Origin: Bretschneidera sinensis
Lineage: Eukaryota; Streptophyta; Magnoliopsida; Brassicales; Akaniaceae
Assembly (NCBI GenBank): GCA_023935145.1
Contig: CM043699.1
Coordinates: 64,652,138 to 64,716,137 of the forward strand
Direction of reading: 5' to 3'
Length of the DNA stretch: 64,000 nucleotides
Positions 22,101 to 32,851 of the stretch are shown here, piece by piece. Position 1 is the stretch's first letter. Each line of letters begins with the position of its first letter. The position numbers were made by a program, and so were the translations under genes. The notes below the pieces were generated by a model. That model worked only from the letters and a program-made list of their open reading frames with translations. It made no database searches and was not told where the DNA came from.

Positions 22101-25100
22101 TTTTACATTTCTTTATTTTTTATTATAATCGTTCTTTTCAAAATAAAATTGTGGTTGACTAAGGACATTTTCATGATATTGCTGTCTATTCATAGAAGTG
22201 GCATCCTGATAAACACAAGGGTGATAGTGCTATTACTGCAAAGTTCCAAGAGATTAATGAAGCTTATAATGGTAATTATGTTTTTTTTTTTTGGTAATTC
22301 TGTTGAGGACAAGCACAAGATTTCCCATCTTCTATGCCCTACAATGCATGTTGCTTTGCTTTGCATCAATCCAAGCAGCTTAGTGGTGGTGCACTTACAT
22401 GATCATTTAGAATTCAACAAGGGCATAGAGTGAGAAGTACTAAGATTCCTTGTATAATCCATGAATTTTGCTTTCATTGACAATCCTTGGTCAGCTAGGA
22501 CTAAGATATGAAGGTTTTGAACTGTGTTGACTTTTGAATGTCTGAGTGTTATTCTGCAAATAACTTTCTAGTATGTTCATTGGTTAACCATTATTTCAGC
22601 TTGTGAGATCTGCTTCCACTCTTTATAAAGCAGAACTTGCGTCTTCGTACACCAAGATAATTTGTCAGTGAATATGTTGAGTATGTTCTTGAATCGCCAT
22701 CCATCCCCTTTGTTATAAAGTCATGTCACATTGTGGTGTCATTTAAGTACTGCTATTAGGTCATGCGGAATTTTCTCTTAAGGTAATGTAGTTTAGTGTT
22801 GTTCAATGAATGTTTTCTCATGTCTTTCGCAGTGTTGAGTGATCCTGCTAAACGCATTGAATATGATTTAACTGGAATTCATGAGATTGACAAGTATACT
22901 TTGCGGGTAAGGAATTTTATGACATCGCCAAATCTAGAATTTTCCTCTGTCGTATAACTCACTGATGCTGCATACTGATAATCTGGGTCATTCTGCAATT
23001 GCAATACAGGAATATCTTGCCAGATTTAAGGGAATGATACTTACCTGTAATGGGCTTGGTATCAGTCATACCTCAATATGGTAATTTTTCTGAGACTTAA
23101 TTTGGGTTCTGATAGAATATATTCACTGTTGGCTCACATATTGAATGACTATTCTGAGTTTTTCCCCCTCTTTTCTGTCGTCTTTTTGAGAGGGTGTCAG
23201 GTGGGCCTGTAGCAGTGTTCAACTTTCTTTGAATTTTTCTAGCCATTAATGCTATATTAAATGGGTTTACAATGAACAAATGTTCTATTAAAGAAGGCTA
23301 ACTAGCTTATGTGTTTTTTTGTTAACTTACAATCATTGTGTGTTGTTCTTGTTGTATGCGAAATAAATCGATAAGTGAAAAGCAACAGGTTTGAGCTTAA
23401 AAGATGAGGAAAATAAAACCGTACTCTCCCTGAATCTCAGAAGAATTAGTGTTAGATTTACATGAATGAATAAAGTCGAAATCCTAATCATTTCACTTCA
23501 TTTTACAAAGGAAAACATGTATTTTTTAATTAAAAAAATTACATTATCAGGGATATTGTCAGGGATCTTTAAGTTTAGAATATTCTATGATTTAGGATTT
23601 TATTTCCATACTTGCGAGTGAATTTGTACTTATATATAGCACACCAATAATAAGGTTTTGGAGTAGACTTGGATTTGGAATAAAATTTTTGATTTTGGTT
23701 TCTCCCCTCTCTTTGTTCTTCTTTTCTCCCTCTTTCTTTTCTATTCCTTTCCCAAATTTTTATGTTTCCCTCCCCTTTCATCCCTTTTATCTCATTCTCC
23801 TTCCTCTTCTCCCTTTAGATTTTTTCTTGTCTTAAATAAATTGGTATCACAAGTTAACAACAAACTTCGATATGCCTACAATTGAACCATTGTTAAGTCC
23901 CCAATGATACTTTTTTGCCACTCTTTGAACTGCACATGCCTCTACAGGATACTTTCCTACTTGTGCGGCTGCCTTCACTGTGCACTGACTGCCCCAACCC
24001 CCTCAGAGCTTGCTGGTACTGTGAAATCTCACAACCGTCCGCCATCATAATCTTCTTCAAACTTCATTCGAAATTTCACAAATCAAACCACTTAAAATCA
24101 CCTATCTCCGACCATCACTAGCATGAATGGTCCCTAAAGTCCTAAACACTCTTAACACTTTCGATCTGTTCACCCATGAACTCCCAGTCATTCTTTGGAC
24201 GACGTTTGTCTTCAGACCACAAATCTCGTTAATCTCTGCCCCTTTCAGATCTTTGTCATCCTGATCACTAAATTTACTTGAGACCGTGCTTGAACTCAGT
24301 GGCTACCAACCAGCCAACCTGCAAAGTCAAAACACCCAACTCACCTCCAGTTAGTTTCACGCACCACATGCACTGGTAAGTGTGTGTAGTCTTCATTTAG
24401 GACGAGCCTTTTTTCTAAGCTAAAGTGCTAAACCACACCTAAGCAGCTTCCTAGCCACTTCTGTGCCACAATTGTTGTGAGTTTTAAATTACTCGTAAGC
24501 GCACGAATCGTTTGCAGTATAGTGTTGTGCAAGTGCGAGGTCGAATCCACAGGGAATTGCGTTGTGAAAATATAATTTTTAATCTAAACTAACTCTATTT
24601 TAACCTAGTTCCAAATTTCATAATGATATTGCAAAATAAATTAAAACTAAATTAAATTGATTTAAAAACTAATAATTAAAAAGCATTAAGGTTTCCGAAT
24701 CCACCCCACCGAAGTTAAGCATACATGTTCTAAAAATATAGCCTATCAAAACATTCAGTGAATCCAACTATAAGACAAAAACAAAGAATATCCCAACTAA
24801 ACCAAAAGCACCCAATGTATCCGCTCTTAACAAATCACAAAGGGAATCCAATTTAATCGAAAAGCATTCAATGTATCCATCAGATGAAACACAAAGAAAA
24901 TCCAACAGACAATTTAAACTCAATCAATTATAAGATTAACTCAAATAATTGACAGAACATTTATACTAAAAATTGTCAGATTTGTACAAGCAAATCTGAA
25001 CTACTACGCCAAACAACGGCGGGGCTTCATCTTCAACCTTAGCTGAAGAGTCTAGCCACTCATAACTATGAAACTATAATTCATAATAAAAGTACTAAAC

Positions 25101-28100
25101 ATTAAACTACAACAACTAAATAAAAATAAATAAATAAACAACTTTACATGGGAGAAATTCCACTCCCTGACGGGCGGCGCTTTCCCTCGTGATAGCATTG
25201 CCTTCGGGATCCACCAGAATGTTGGCAGACGTCCACCGGTAAACACCAAAGTGGCTCAGGAATTGTACACTGAATGATGAAGCCAGATGGTGTTTATATA
25301 GGGGAAGACCCGGAGCAATATGGGTTGCAGATTCGATGTGGGATACTGCTCGTGTGCGCTCGATCGCAGTGTGGTGCGATCGATCGCAGGTACGATCGAT
25401 CGCATGTCTTGTGCGCACGAACTCATGTGCGCTCGATCGCATGTCTGCTATGATCGATCACAGATGGACTGAACTTCAAATATTTCGATGTAGGATGTTG
25501 ACCATGCGCTCGTTCGTAGGCAGGTGCGCTCGATCGCATATCTCGTGCGATCGATCGCATATCTCGTGCGATCGATCGCAATGTCTCCAGAAGCTTCACA
25601 TCTCCTGAAATGCTTTATTTTCTCCACAAACCTGTAAAAATACACAAAACACAAGAAAGACGTAAAATAAAGTGAAATACTACTAACTAAGAGCATAACA
25701 AATATAAGTTAAGGGTCTAAAATATGCAATATTTAAGACTCATCAACAATCCTCACTGAAACAAGCCGCATTCTGAGCCGAACTGAGCCAATTTTTCTGA
25801 TTTTATTTATTTTTATATTTCTTGATTAAAAAAAAGAAAGTAATGAAGAAAAAAGCTTTCTTCCCTCTTCTCTCCTTTGTCTTCCTCTCCTCTATCTGAA
25901 TTTTCTTTTCATACATATCTTTCCCACCAATCTTACCACGTAAGACTGGAAGGACTTTGTTTGTGAAATCTGCTCCAAGTATTGAGTCTATGATAGGGAC
26001 ACTAGTAACTAGCCAGAATATCTCAACTGACTTTGAGTTATACTGCTAATATTTATGAAGTTTTATTAAACACTAAATTCCCTCAGTTGAGAAATTTACC
26101 TTATTGCATGCCAGATTTGAGTTTGGGAAACCAGGTGTGGAGACTAGTCATATAGTATCTACAGCTGTCAATCTTGATGGACAACTATTTAACATGGTAG
26201 ATTAAAGAAACTTGTTGGTTTTCTAAGTAGTGCAAAAAGATTAGGAAAATATGGATTAATTTCTTTTGGTACTGGGGTCTAACACTTGATTTCATGGAAT
26301 GGCTTGAGGGTCTTGTTTTGACAGCTAGTGAGATAGGTTATCTCCAAGTTTGATCTGCACTCTTGCTACCTTACTTTGTTTTGGTGCATTCCACATTGAT
26401 TCCTTAGAGAACTAGTTTTGTGTCCCTTGGGATACATTTTTTTATCGGCCATGACTTATAGAGATTTTCCCAATTGTCAAAGGTTACCTACCCATTTTGT
26501 AACTATAAGATTGCCTTGCAAAGTGTTTATGGACAATTCATTCCTAATGGATTGTTCAGATTGATTTTCTTTTAACTATGGAAGAGAATGATTACAGTCA
26601 TCAAGATCTCTCTTTCTCTTGTCAAATTTAGGTTGTTCTCTCACTCACCAATCTACATTATACACCACTGCAGTAACTGAGATAATACCTAACAATGGAC
26701 GACATGGAGCCTTCTAGAACATATCCCAGCTTATGTACATATTGTCTCTTTTTATTACTACTTTGAAATTCTCCAAGCTGTCTGTATTTCTAGTATGAGC
26801 CTTTATATAGGCTTTTCTACAAACCATAGACCCACCTAAACACTTGCAACTTAAAATTCTTTGGTAGACTGGTAGTGTTACGGATAACTATAAATCACCT
26901 AAACTAAATAAGTTCTAAAACTAAACCAAAACTAAGGGTTTGTTAATATGAGAAAAATGCGGGTGGAAAGAAAAGAGAGGAGAGAAATGTGGGTGGAATG
27001 CATTTTTCTTGTTTAGCAGAAGAGTGAGAGGAAAGAAAAGTGGGTGATGCATATTTCTTTTTTTTAGCAGAAGAGTGAGAGAAAAGAAAGCTAAGAGGGT
27101 TGATGTTTTTTTCTTACATGTTCAAATCACGATCCTCTCAAATTGGTAGGACCGGAGAGTGGAAAATGGGAAGGAAAAATATGAGATTATCATTTTATCA
27201 ATTTATCCTCTATATCTCTCACATTAACATCATGAAGGATATAATGGTAAAGCTGATACTATTTGGATTTTCTTTTCTCTCATTTTTTCATTCTTCTAAA
27301 CAAAGGAAAGAGAAAATTATTTTCTTTATTTCTAGTTTTCTATCCATTCTATTAAACATGAGGGAAAAAAGTCAGTTTTCTACTTTTCTATCTTTCTAGT
27401 TTTCGATCCTATAACTTTTCTTTTGTCTCACTTTTCTCATACTAAATCCACCCTAAAAGATTAACTTTGTATGTTACTATGAATTTCCAGGGTATTGTCA
27501 CATAAATCCATGAAATAACAAATATATTGGTGAATCTTCAACTTTCCGTTTTCACCTTCTTTTGTTTTTCCCCCTTTTTACGTTTCCCTTCATGATGTCC
27601 CAACTAATATTCCAAGCATGGGGATAGTAATTGATGCCCTACAAGATACCTTATAAGTTAAAGCCAAGTAGATTAGTAACAGTAGCGGTGTAGGGAACAA
27701 GTCAGGTTGGTCTTGGATTTTTCTATATATTTAGACATTTGTTTTCTCAAGGAAGGAAAGGGGTAAGGATTGAAGATGGTGGATCGAGTACCGGCTATTT
27801 GAGTGGAAGTTTGTAGGTTGAAGAATTATTTTTGTTGGCCCAAAAGATACTAATGTAACTTAAGGAAAGAGTGAATTAGGTAGAGACAAGATTTACCAAT
27901 TTTAATCAATTTAAATCTGCTTCAAAAGGGAAGAGAGAGATACGCTTAAGATATGAAAAGATAAAGCAGAAGAGAATAAGCAATCAAGCACCAATTACTT
28001 AATCAATATTAAGAACATGTAAAACAAATGTAAATGTGTTGGAAATAAAGAGAATAGAGAGAGAATCTTGCAAGCAGAGTTTAGAGTGGTGCGCCTGCAA

Positions 28101-29287
28101 CTTGTGCCTACATCCACTACTTAGGGCTCCTCTTTGAGATTTCTACTATTCGCAAATTGTACATTAGATTCCTGGGTTCTAGCACATCTTAACACGTGTT
28201 TTCACAGGGCAACACTCAAATCTATACAAGGATTTTACCAAATCCTTTCTCCCTTTGCACCAAGGGTCTCTCAAGCTAATTGATCTGTTGCCAACTTATC
28301 ATCAAAACAAGTGTTTTCCTAAGACAAACTTTCACAAGGCTATACCAAGCCTTTAGAACTCTCTTTTTGGTGAAGTCATTACAAAAATTTTCCTCTTTCC
28401 TTAACAATTTAAAGCATAAAACAAGGTGTGTGAAGGTTTTTAGCTCAGATCAACGATTCTTCCATTTTGGTGCATTCTCCCTACTTCTAAATGACCCTTG
28501 AGGCACAGATACAAAGCCAAGGGTGTCTCCTAGCTGTTGGAGATCTGAGATAGCCATTAGGTACATTTATTGCTCTTTTTCCCGTTTGTAAAAGTCAGTC
28601 GTCATAGTTTTCAGCAATGAATGTTTCCACACTTTTTTTCTGGGCTTAAGCATTTTGAGCTTTGAGCTTTCTGTCAAAATGTGTTGCCACATTTTTTGGA
28701 TGAATCAACACCATTTTTTGGTGTCTGAATTCTTCAATCTCTGTTAGAATGCGTTGACACCATAACTGAAATAGTTTACTCATTCCTTTGTGCTTCCCCA
28801 TTTTGATCCATGATATTTACCCATGAAGCACATGTATTAAAACACTTCCAAGTGTGCTGTTATAATCAAAATCAAGCTCTAGTTTGAGCTGTTGATTGCA
28901 TCCTTTTGAACTCTGCTTATGGCCTTGACTTCAATATCGTTCTATTGGTAGTGTCCTCCTCAAGTTGTGGTTGTGGTTTCCCCTCCAATATCTTCAACCC
29001 TACACTAGAATCACATCATTTTTTGTACTTATTAGAATTTGTTTATCTAGCAATCAGACCTTTTAGCAGAAAGTAGATGTAACATTTAGAAGAAAATTGA
29101 ATATGTTTTTAACTTCAGTTTTGGTAATGCAGGTCGCAACAACTGACAGAAACCAATGAGTTAGCACAGATGAGCAAGGTTGGTCTTATCATTTGAACTT
29201 CTTGTCATATTGGTATTTTATGAGCCTTGTTCCTAACTAGCCTATTGTAATATTTCTGTTTCACCTTTTAAACAGGATACTGCATGA
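19138..29287 (+). CDS. J-domain (DnaJ-like) co-chaperone, 7 exons
   Basis: Seven exons: 19138-19218, 21982-22059, 22196-22271, 22833-22906, 23010-23080, 29133-29178, 29276-29287. Every intron is GT-AG, all phases agree, and the 438-base CDS has no internal stop (145 residues, TGA stop). Residues 28-93 form a J domain: '[20 protein letters not shown]', then '[10 protein letters not shown]' with the HPD triad at 56-58 that stimulates Hsp70 ATPase, then '[20 protein letters not shown]'. The tail '[20 protein letters not shown]' is typical of a conserved plant group of short J proteins. No zinc-finger, signal peptide or membrane segment is seen, so it is probably cytosolic or nuclear. The start was chosen because the ATG at 19133 meets a stop after one codon. 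Exon 1 is the least conserved part. Confidence 0.92.
19219..21981 (+). other. Intron 1 of the J-domain gene
   Basis: 2763 bases, donor AAG/GTACTA and acceptor TTTCAAG/GAT. It contains a Harbinger-like MITE (21352-21646) and a T-rich tract near 20485-20510. No exon-like or coding sequence recognised; the small open frames here have no family features. Confidence 0.85.
21349..21649 (+). mobile_element. Tourist/Harbinger-like MITE in intron 1
   Basis: A 295-bp fold-back element (21352-21646) flanked by TTA on both sides (21349-21351, 21647-21649). The ends GAGCCTGTTTGGTTTG and, on the other strand, GGCCTCGTTTGATTTG are inverted repeats. The complementarity extends much further inward (AAGGAATTGAAT, AAGCTTGAG, TATTTTTATTGGTAAA on both arms), so nearly the whole element can fold into one hairpin. 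TTA sites and this terminus fit PIF/Harbinger MITEs. No coding capacity. Confidence 0.88.
25293..25300 (-). promoter_or_regulatory. TATA box of the intronic solo LTR
   Basis: Reads TATATAAA on the minus strand and lies 55 bases beyond the palindrome cluster in transcription direction. If active it would make antisense RNA across exons 5 to 1 of the J-domain gene. Confidence 0.5.
25355..25580 (+). repeat. Cluster of nine palindromic 14-mers
   Basis: TGCGATCGATCGCA, a perfect palindrome, or near variants, at 25355, 25375, 25391, 25428, 25450, 25505, 25525, 25546 and 25567. Three copies are exact (25375, 25546, 25567), three have TGCGCTCGATCGCA, and the others carry one to four changes. The cluster sits in the U3 part of the solo LTR, directly upstream of its TATA box. 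Confidence 0.9.
26933..27456 (+). mobile_element. MITE-like inverted-repeat element in intron 5
   Basis: A 518-bp block (26936-27453) flanked by TAA on both sides. The termini GGGTTTGTTAATATGAGAAA and, on the other strand, GGGTGGATTTAGTATGAGAA are imperfect inverted repeats. The left arm carries two copies of an AGCAGAAGAGTGAGAG unit. The body is A/T-rich and non-coding. Fits a Harbinger-like MITE, less certain than the one in intron 1. Confidence 0.65.
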
Positions 29288-31014
29288 ACTGACCAAGAAA
29301 CAGAGCTATCAATGCATGTACCATATTACAAAAGCATTGAATAGACAACTTCCAAGGTTGAAGATCGTTCTTGTCCAGCTTGTAATGTTAATATTATAGA
29401 TCCACCACAAATCCAAATCGATGACACAGGACAGCGTCATGAATGAAAGTTTCTTTTCATGAGGATCCTGAGATTTTTCTTATTGTAGCTGTCTGATGGG
29501 CTGAGATTGATATCCATTGTCATGCCTTGTATTTTTGTTTATGGGCTGTGGTTTGTACAATAATCAATTTCTGATTAGGCCAATGATTTCAACTTGGCAT
29601 TCTCTTCTGATATTTTTGTTTTTTTCCTCCGATTTTTTTGTCAGTCACTATCTAACAAGGCACCCAGGCACGCCTTGAAGAGATGATGAATTGGTGATTG
29701 TGCTTTCTGGTGTGTTATCATGAAGGATGAGTATACATGTTGTAGGTTTATCATTATTGTCCAGTTACAAAATGTTGTTTAAGATCTCCTTAAGAGTGTG
29801 TTTGGTGGACAGAACAAGAGGATGATATGATGATTAAATCTTACAAGTATGTTTGATGAATAAAATGAAGGGAATGATAGGATGGGATATCAAAATCATT
29901 TTGCTTTGGAGGTAGGATGAGATCTCTTATTTCATCTTATTCAACTCATTTTGTCTATCAAAAGCACATTAAAATATAGACATGTTATTATACTACTTTA
30001 TACTTATATAAAGAATATCATCCAAATTATTTTGCTTTCAGCTAAAATTTTGGTTGATTTGAGGTTTTTTGTTAATTGCTGTTAAGAAAACAAGCTGGTG
30101 TTTTGAATTTGACAGAAATAATTAATTAATTAATGACTAAGAAATCTGTTCAGTTTTGGTGCTAAGCAAAACATTAGCTATTCATTTGGTTCAAAAAGCA
30201 AGGCAGTCCAGTAGTGCTGCTCTAAGCTACCATGTAGAATACAGATTCCTTGATTCATGATTTATTTGTATTTCTTGTCTAGCCATAAAACAAGTCACCA
30301 TAGTTTTTGTTACAGTTTACAGTATCTGGGTTATATTTGGTTATAAATTTTTAAATTTGATTAAAGAAAATACCATCAAAAAGTAAATGAATCTTTTTAA
30401 CAAGGGATATGGGAGTATTTGTCCTCCATTTGGCGTAGAATTTCCCAAAAAGTAAATGAATGCTGATGATGTATTGTCATAGATAACAACATAATTAGCT
30501 TTTTCTTTTTAAGAAAAAAATTTAAATGGTATTATAATGTTCAATAATTGCGGCTTGCTGGTAATTGAGTATAGAGTAGATTTTTAGCCAATAAATTTGA
30601 TCAATATATTTGCCAATATGGGCAAGGACGGATCCAGAATTATTATCTTGTGAGCCAAGGTTTTCAATCAAGATTTTTTTCCCCAAAGTTCTTCAAAACA
30701 TATACACAAAAAAAGAGTTACATATGAGACTTTTTATTAAGAAACTAAAAAATCTTTATACTATAGTTTTAATTTTATTTTTTTTTGCATATAATAAAAA
30801 ATCTCATATAAGTGAATAGATGAGCATAAGAAATTTTTTTCTTTACTAAAGTATAAATGATTAGAAAAAACCTGAGAATAAAATTTTCAGTTTTTAAATA
30901 AAAAATTTAAATAATCGATAAAATAAGCCAAACAATATTTTGTTTTCGTCAATCATTATGTCGCTATGTTCTCCAAAGCCGTAGGTTTATAATGCATAAT
31001 AGAAGAGGACTTAT
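29288..31014. other. 3' flank of the J-domain gene and intergenic sequence
   Basis: No gene recognised. The first 300 bases probably include the 3' UTR. A small MITE is at 29793-29968. From 30350 the sequence is strongly AT-rich. Confidence 0.55.
29790..29971 (+). mobile_element. Small Harbinger-like MITE
   Basis: 176 bp (29793-29968) between two TTA triplets (29790-29792, 29969-29971). Termini AGAGTGTGTTTGGTGGACAG and, on the other strand, TGTGCTTTTGATAGACAAAA are imperfect inverted repeats. Same TTA target as the intron 1 MITE but a different family. Confidence 0.7.
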
Positions 31015-31019
31015 GTAAC
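31015..31019 (+). repeat. Left TSD (GTAAC) of the Tat element
   Basis: GTAAC, identical to 43089-43093. Confidence 0.92.
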
Positions 31020-31522
31020 TGTTGATGCTGAAATTCCGCTATTGAGTTGGAGGTCCGGGATTCCGCGGTCTGCGCAAAGAAAGAGGGATGAACTAAAGAG
31101 TCATCGGAGGAAATGGGAGTGGTGCCTCTAAGGACTCTCCGATGCTTTTGTCAATGCAAAGTTTTGAGGAAATGGAGAGGGTTATGATATTAGCGTTTCA
31201 ATGATAAACTTGAATTGAATTGAGATCTACTTACCTTGAGCTTTTCATAGTAGTTCAGAGGGCAAGTTGACCACGTGCTCGGTATGGCGCGATCTCTGAG
31301 ATCCCGCTTCTCTAGCGAAGGGTTTTGTTGCGTGTTCAGGGACGACGTATTCCCTGAAATCTTGTTTCCATTCTTGCGTGTGAGAAGTCTGTGAATGATT
31401 ACGGCTTCGTCGTCTACTCTGCCACGTGCCCGTTGTTGACGTAGCCACGTGTCATCCGGTCATTGGAAGGGAGCTATCCACGTGTCGCCAGGCTATTGGA
31501 GAATGAATTATTCACTACATCA
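31020..31522 (-). repeat. 3' LTR of the Tat element
   Basis: 503 bp. On the minus strand TGATGTAGTG...CATCAACA. Shares with the other LTR phrases such as TGGAGAGGGTTATGATATTA and GCCACGTGTCATCCGGTCAT. The latter contains a G-box (CACGTG) and a second CACGTG lies 29 bases away. Confidence 0.93.
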
Positions 31523-31537
31523 GAGCCCCCCCACTTC
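31523..31537 (-). promoter_or_regulatory. Polypurine tract of the Tat element
   Basis: Minus strand GGAAGTGGGGGGGCTC directly before the 3' LTR start TGATGTAG. Confirms orientation and LTR boundary. Confidence 0.8.
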
Positions 31538-31599
31538 CTTAAGTATATTTATGTGCTTGAGGAAGTATAATCGAGCTTTTTGCTATTGGTTGCATGCTT

Positions 31600-32145
31600 C
31601 GGCCTGTGAGGCCTACGACCGAGCATATAGACCTTAATCAAAATGCTCAGCCTTGGAGACATGGGACCGAGCATTTGAGTTGTAGTCAAAATGCTCGGTC
31701 TTAGAGACATGGGATCGAGCATTTGAGCAGCAATCAAACTGCTCAGCCTTGGAGACATTGGCCGAGCATTTGAGCAGCAGTCAAAATGCTCGACCTTGGA
31801 GACGTGGGACCGAGCATTTGAGAAGCAGTCAAAATGCTTGGTTTTGGAGATGCGGGACTAAGCATTTAAGAAGTAGTCAAAATGCTCAGTCTTGGAGACG
31901 TGGGATCGAGCATTTGAGCAATAGTCAAAATGCTCAGCCTTGGAGACGTAGAACCGAGCATTTGAGAAGCACTCAAAATGCTCGACCTTGGAGATGTGGG
32001 ACCGAGCATTTGAGCACCAGTAAAAATGCTTGGCTTTAGAGATGTGGGACCGAGCATTTAAGTAGCCATCAAAATGCTCAGACTTGGAGACATGGGACTG
32101 AGCATTTGAGCCGGAGTCAAAACGCTTAGCCTTGGAGATCTTCGA
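31600..32145 (+). repeat. 48-bp minisatellite, about ten units
   Basis: Units begin AAAATGCTC and contain CTTGGAGACGTGGGACCGAG, then CATTTGAGCAGCAGTC. Unit starts are about 31640, 31688, 31736, 31783, 31831, 31879, 31927, 31975, 32023 and 32071, with decayed half-units at both ends. Because 48 is a multiple of three the array is open in several frames (16-residue repeats), but start codons and context do not support a protein. It lies between the antisense ORF's promoter and the polypurine tract. Confidence 0.92.
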
Positions 32146-32161
32146 CGAGGAGTGGGCCTGC

Positions 32162-32290
32162 ACGGTTTCTTGGGCTCATAGAAGACTTTTTTGCCTTTGG
32201 CTCATAGAAGGATTTTTTTCTTTGCGCCCATAGAAGGCTTTTTTGCTTTGGGCCCATGGAAAGCTTTTTTGCTTTGGGCCTATAGAGAAG
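32162..32290 (+). repeat. Four-copy repeat, about 31 bp
   Basis: The phrase GGGCCCATAGAAGGC plus TTTTTTGCTTT repeats four times with variation, immediately after the 48-bp minisatellite. Confidence 0.8.
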
Positions 32291-32542
32291 CATTTAGGCT
32301 GTTCCAGAATCCACTGTGGAGACATTCAATATTGGAGCATTGGTCCGTTCTAGAACATTAAATGCTGGGTCATTAAACGTTGGAGCGTGCGCTGTCATTT
32401 CGGGGAGTGTAATGACGGTGCACGCCCTTGATGGTACACCTTCTGTAGCCTTGGGAAGTGTAACGACACATTGGTTATGCCAAACGTCGTGTCTTTACAG
32501 CTGAGGAGGAGTTAATTTCCCTCGTTAATCATGCCCAAGCTT

Positions 32543-32552
32543 CTATATAAGA
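32543..32552 (+). promoter_or_regulatory. TATA box of the antisense ORF
   Basis: CTATATAAGA on the plus strand, 300 bases upstream of the antisense ORF start, followed by a pyrimidine-rich stretch that suits a transcription start. It points opposite to the element's own genes. Inferred from position and sequence only. Confidence 0.6.
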
Positions 32553-32851
32553 GAGGAGTTTCCTTTTTTTTCTTCACTTCACTTCATTTGCATTCAGAGA
32601 GAAATTTTGAGAGCCTTCGGAGTCAGCTAGAGATTAAGAGCCCTCGGAGTCTACTAGAGTTTGAGAGCTTTTTTGTCGTGGGGAGGATCAAGGAGTGAGC
32701 AATAAGGGACCTGCCTTTGGGTTTGAAGTGCTTGGAGTTTCGATGAGGATCTACCTTTGGTGAGTTTTCCCTTTCTCGTTCTAGGCCTAGTAGTGGTAGT
32801 GGTAGTGGTAGTGAGGACAACTATGAACTGTCTAGGGAACTGAACGAGGCT

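Larger units (their letters stand above)
24468..25750 (-). mobile_element. Solo Gypsy-type LTR with TSD ACAAT
   Basis: An LTR of 1273 bp at 24473-25745, TGTTGTGAG...GACTCATCA, flanked by ACAAT at 24468-24472 and 25746-25750. There is no internal domain, so it is a solo LTR left by LTR-LTR recombination. On the minus strand it begins TGATGAGTCT, has TATATAAACA near 25293-25300, and ends with GTGGATTCGACCTCGCAC near 24528-24550. That is the U5 phrase found in Athila/Tat-type LTRs and also (GGATCGACACC) in the LTR ending at 49148. It therefore lies antisense to the host gene. Confidence 0.9.
23081..29132 (+). other. Intron 5 of the J-domain gene (6.05 kb)
   Basis: Donor ATG/GTAATT, acceptor AATGCAG/G. 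It houses a solo LTR (24473-25745) and a MITE-like element (26936-27453). The rest (23400-24400, 25800-26900, 27460-29100) shows no gene; a polypyrimidine patch lies at 23700-23820. The reading frame rejoins perfectly on each side, so the insertions appear tolerated. Confidence 0.85.

Noticed and set aside
23575..24121. Possible extra exon of the J-domain gene in intron 5
   Set aside because: The polypyrimidine and Pro/Cys-rich frames lack J-protein similarity, and exons 5 and 6 join in phase without them.
25336..25608. ORFs rich in Arg-Ser-Ile-Asp across the palindrome cluster
   Set aside because: They result from the GATCGATCGC repeats and are bounded by LTR sequence; no protein family.
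31600..32145. CRISPR-like array (regular repeats)
   Set aside because: Units are contiguous 48-mers without unique spacers, no cas genes, and the context is a plant retroelement.
31749..32163. ORFs with 16-residue repeats on both strands
   Set aside because: They are translations of the 48-bp minisatellite, whose unit length is a multiple of three.
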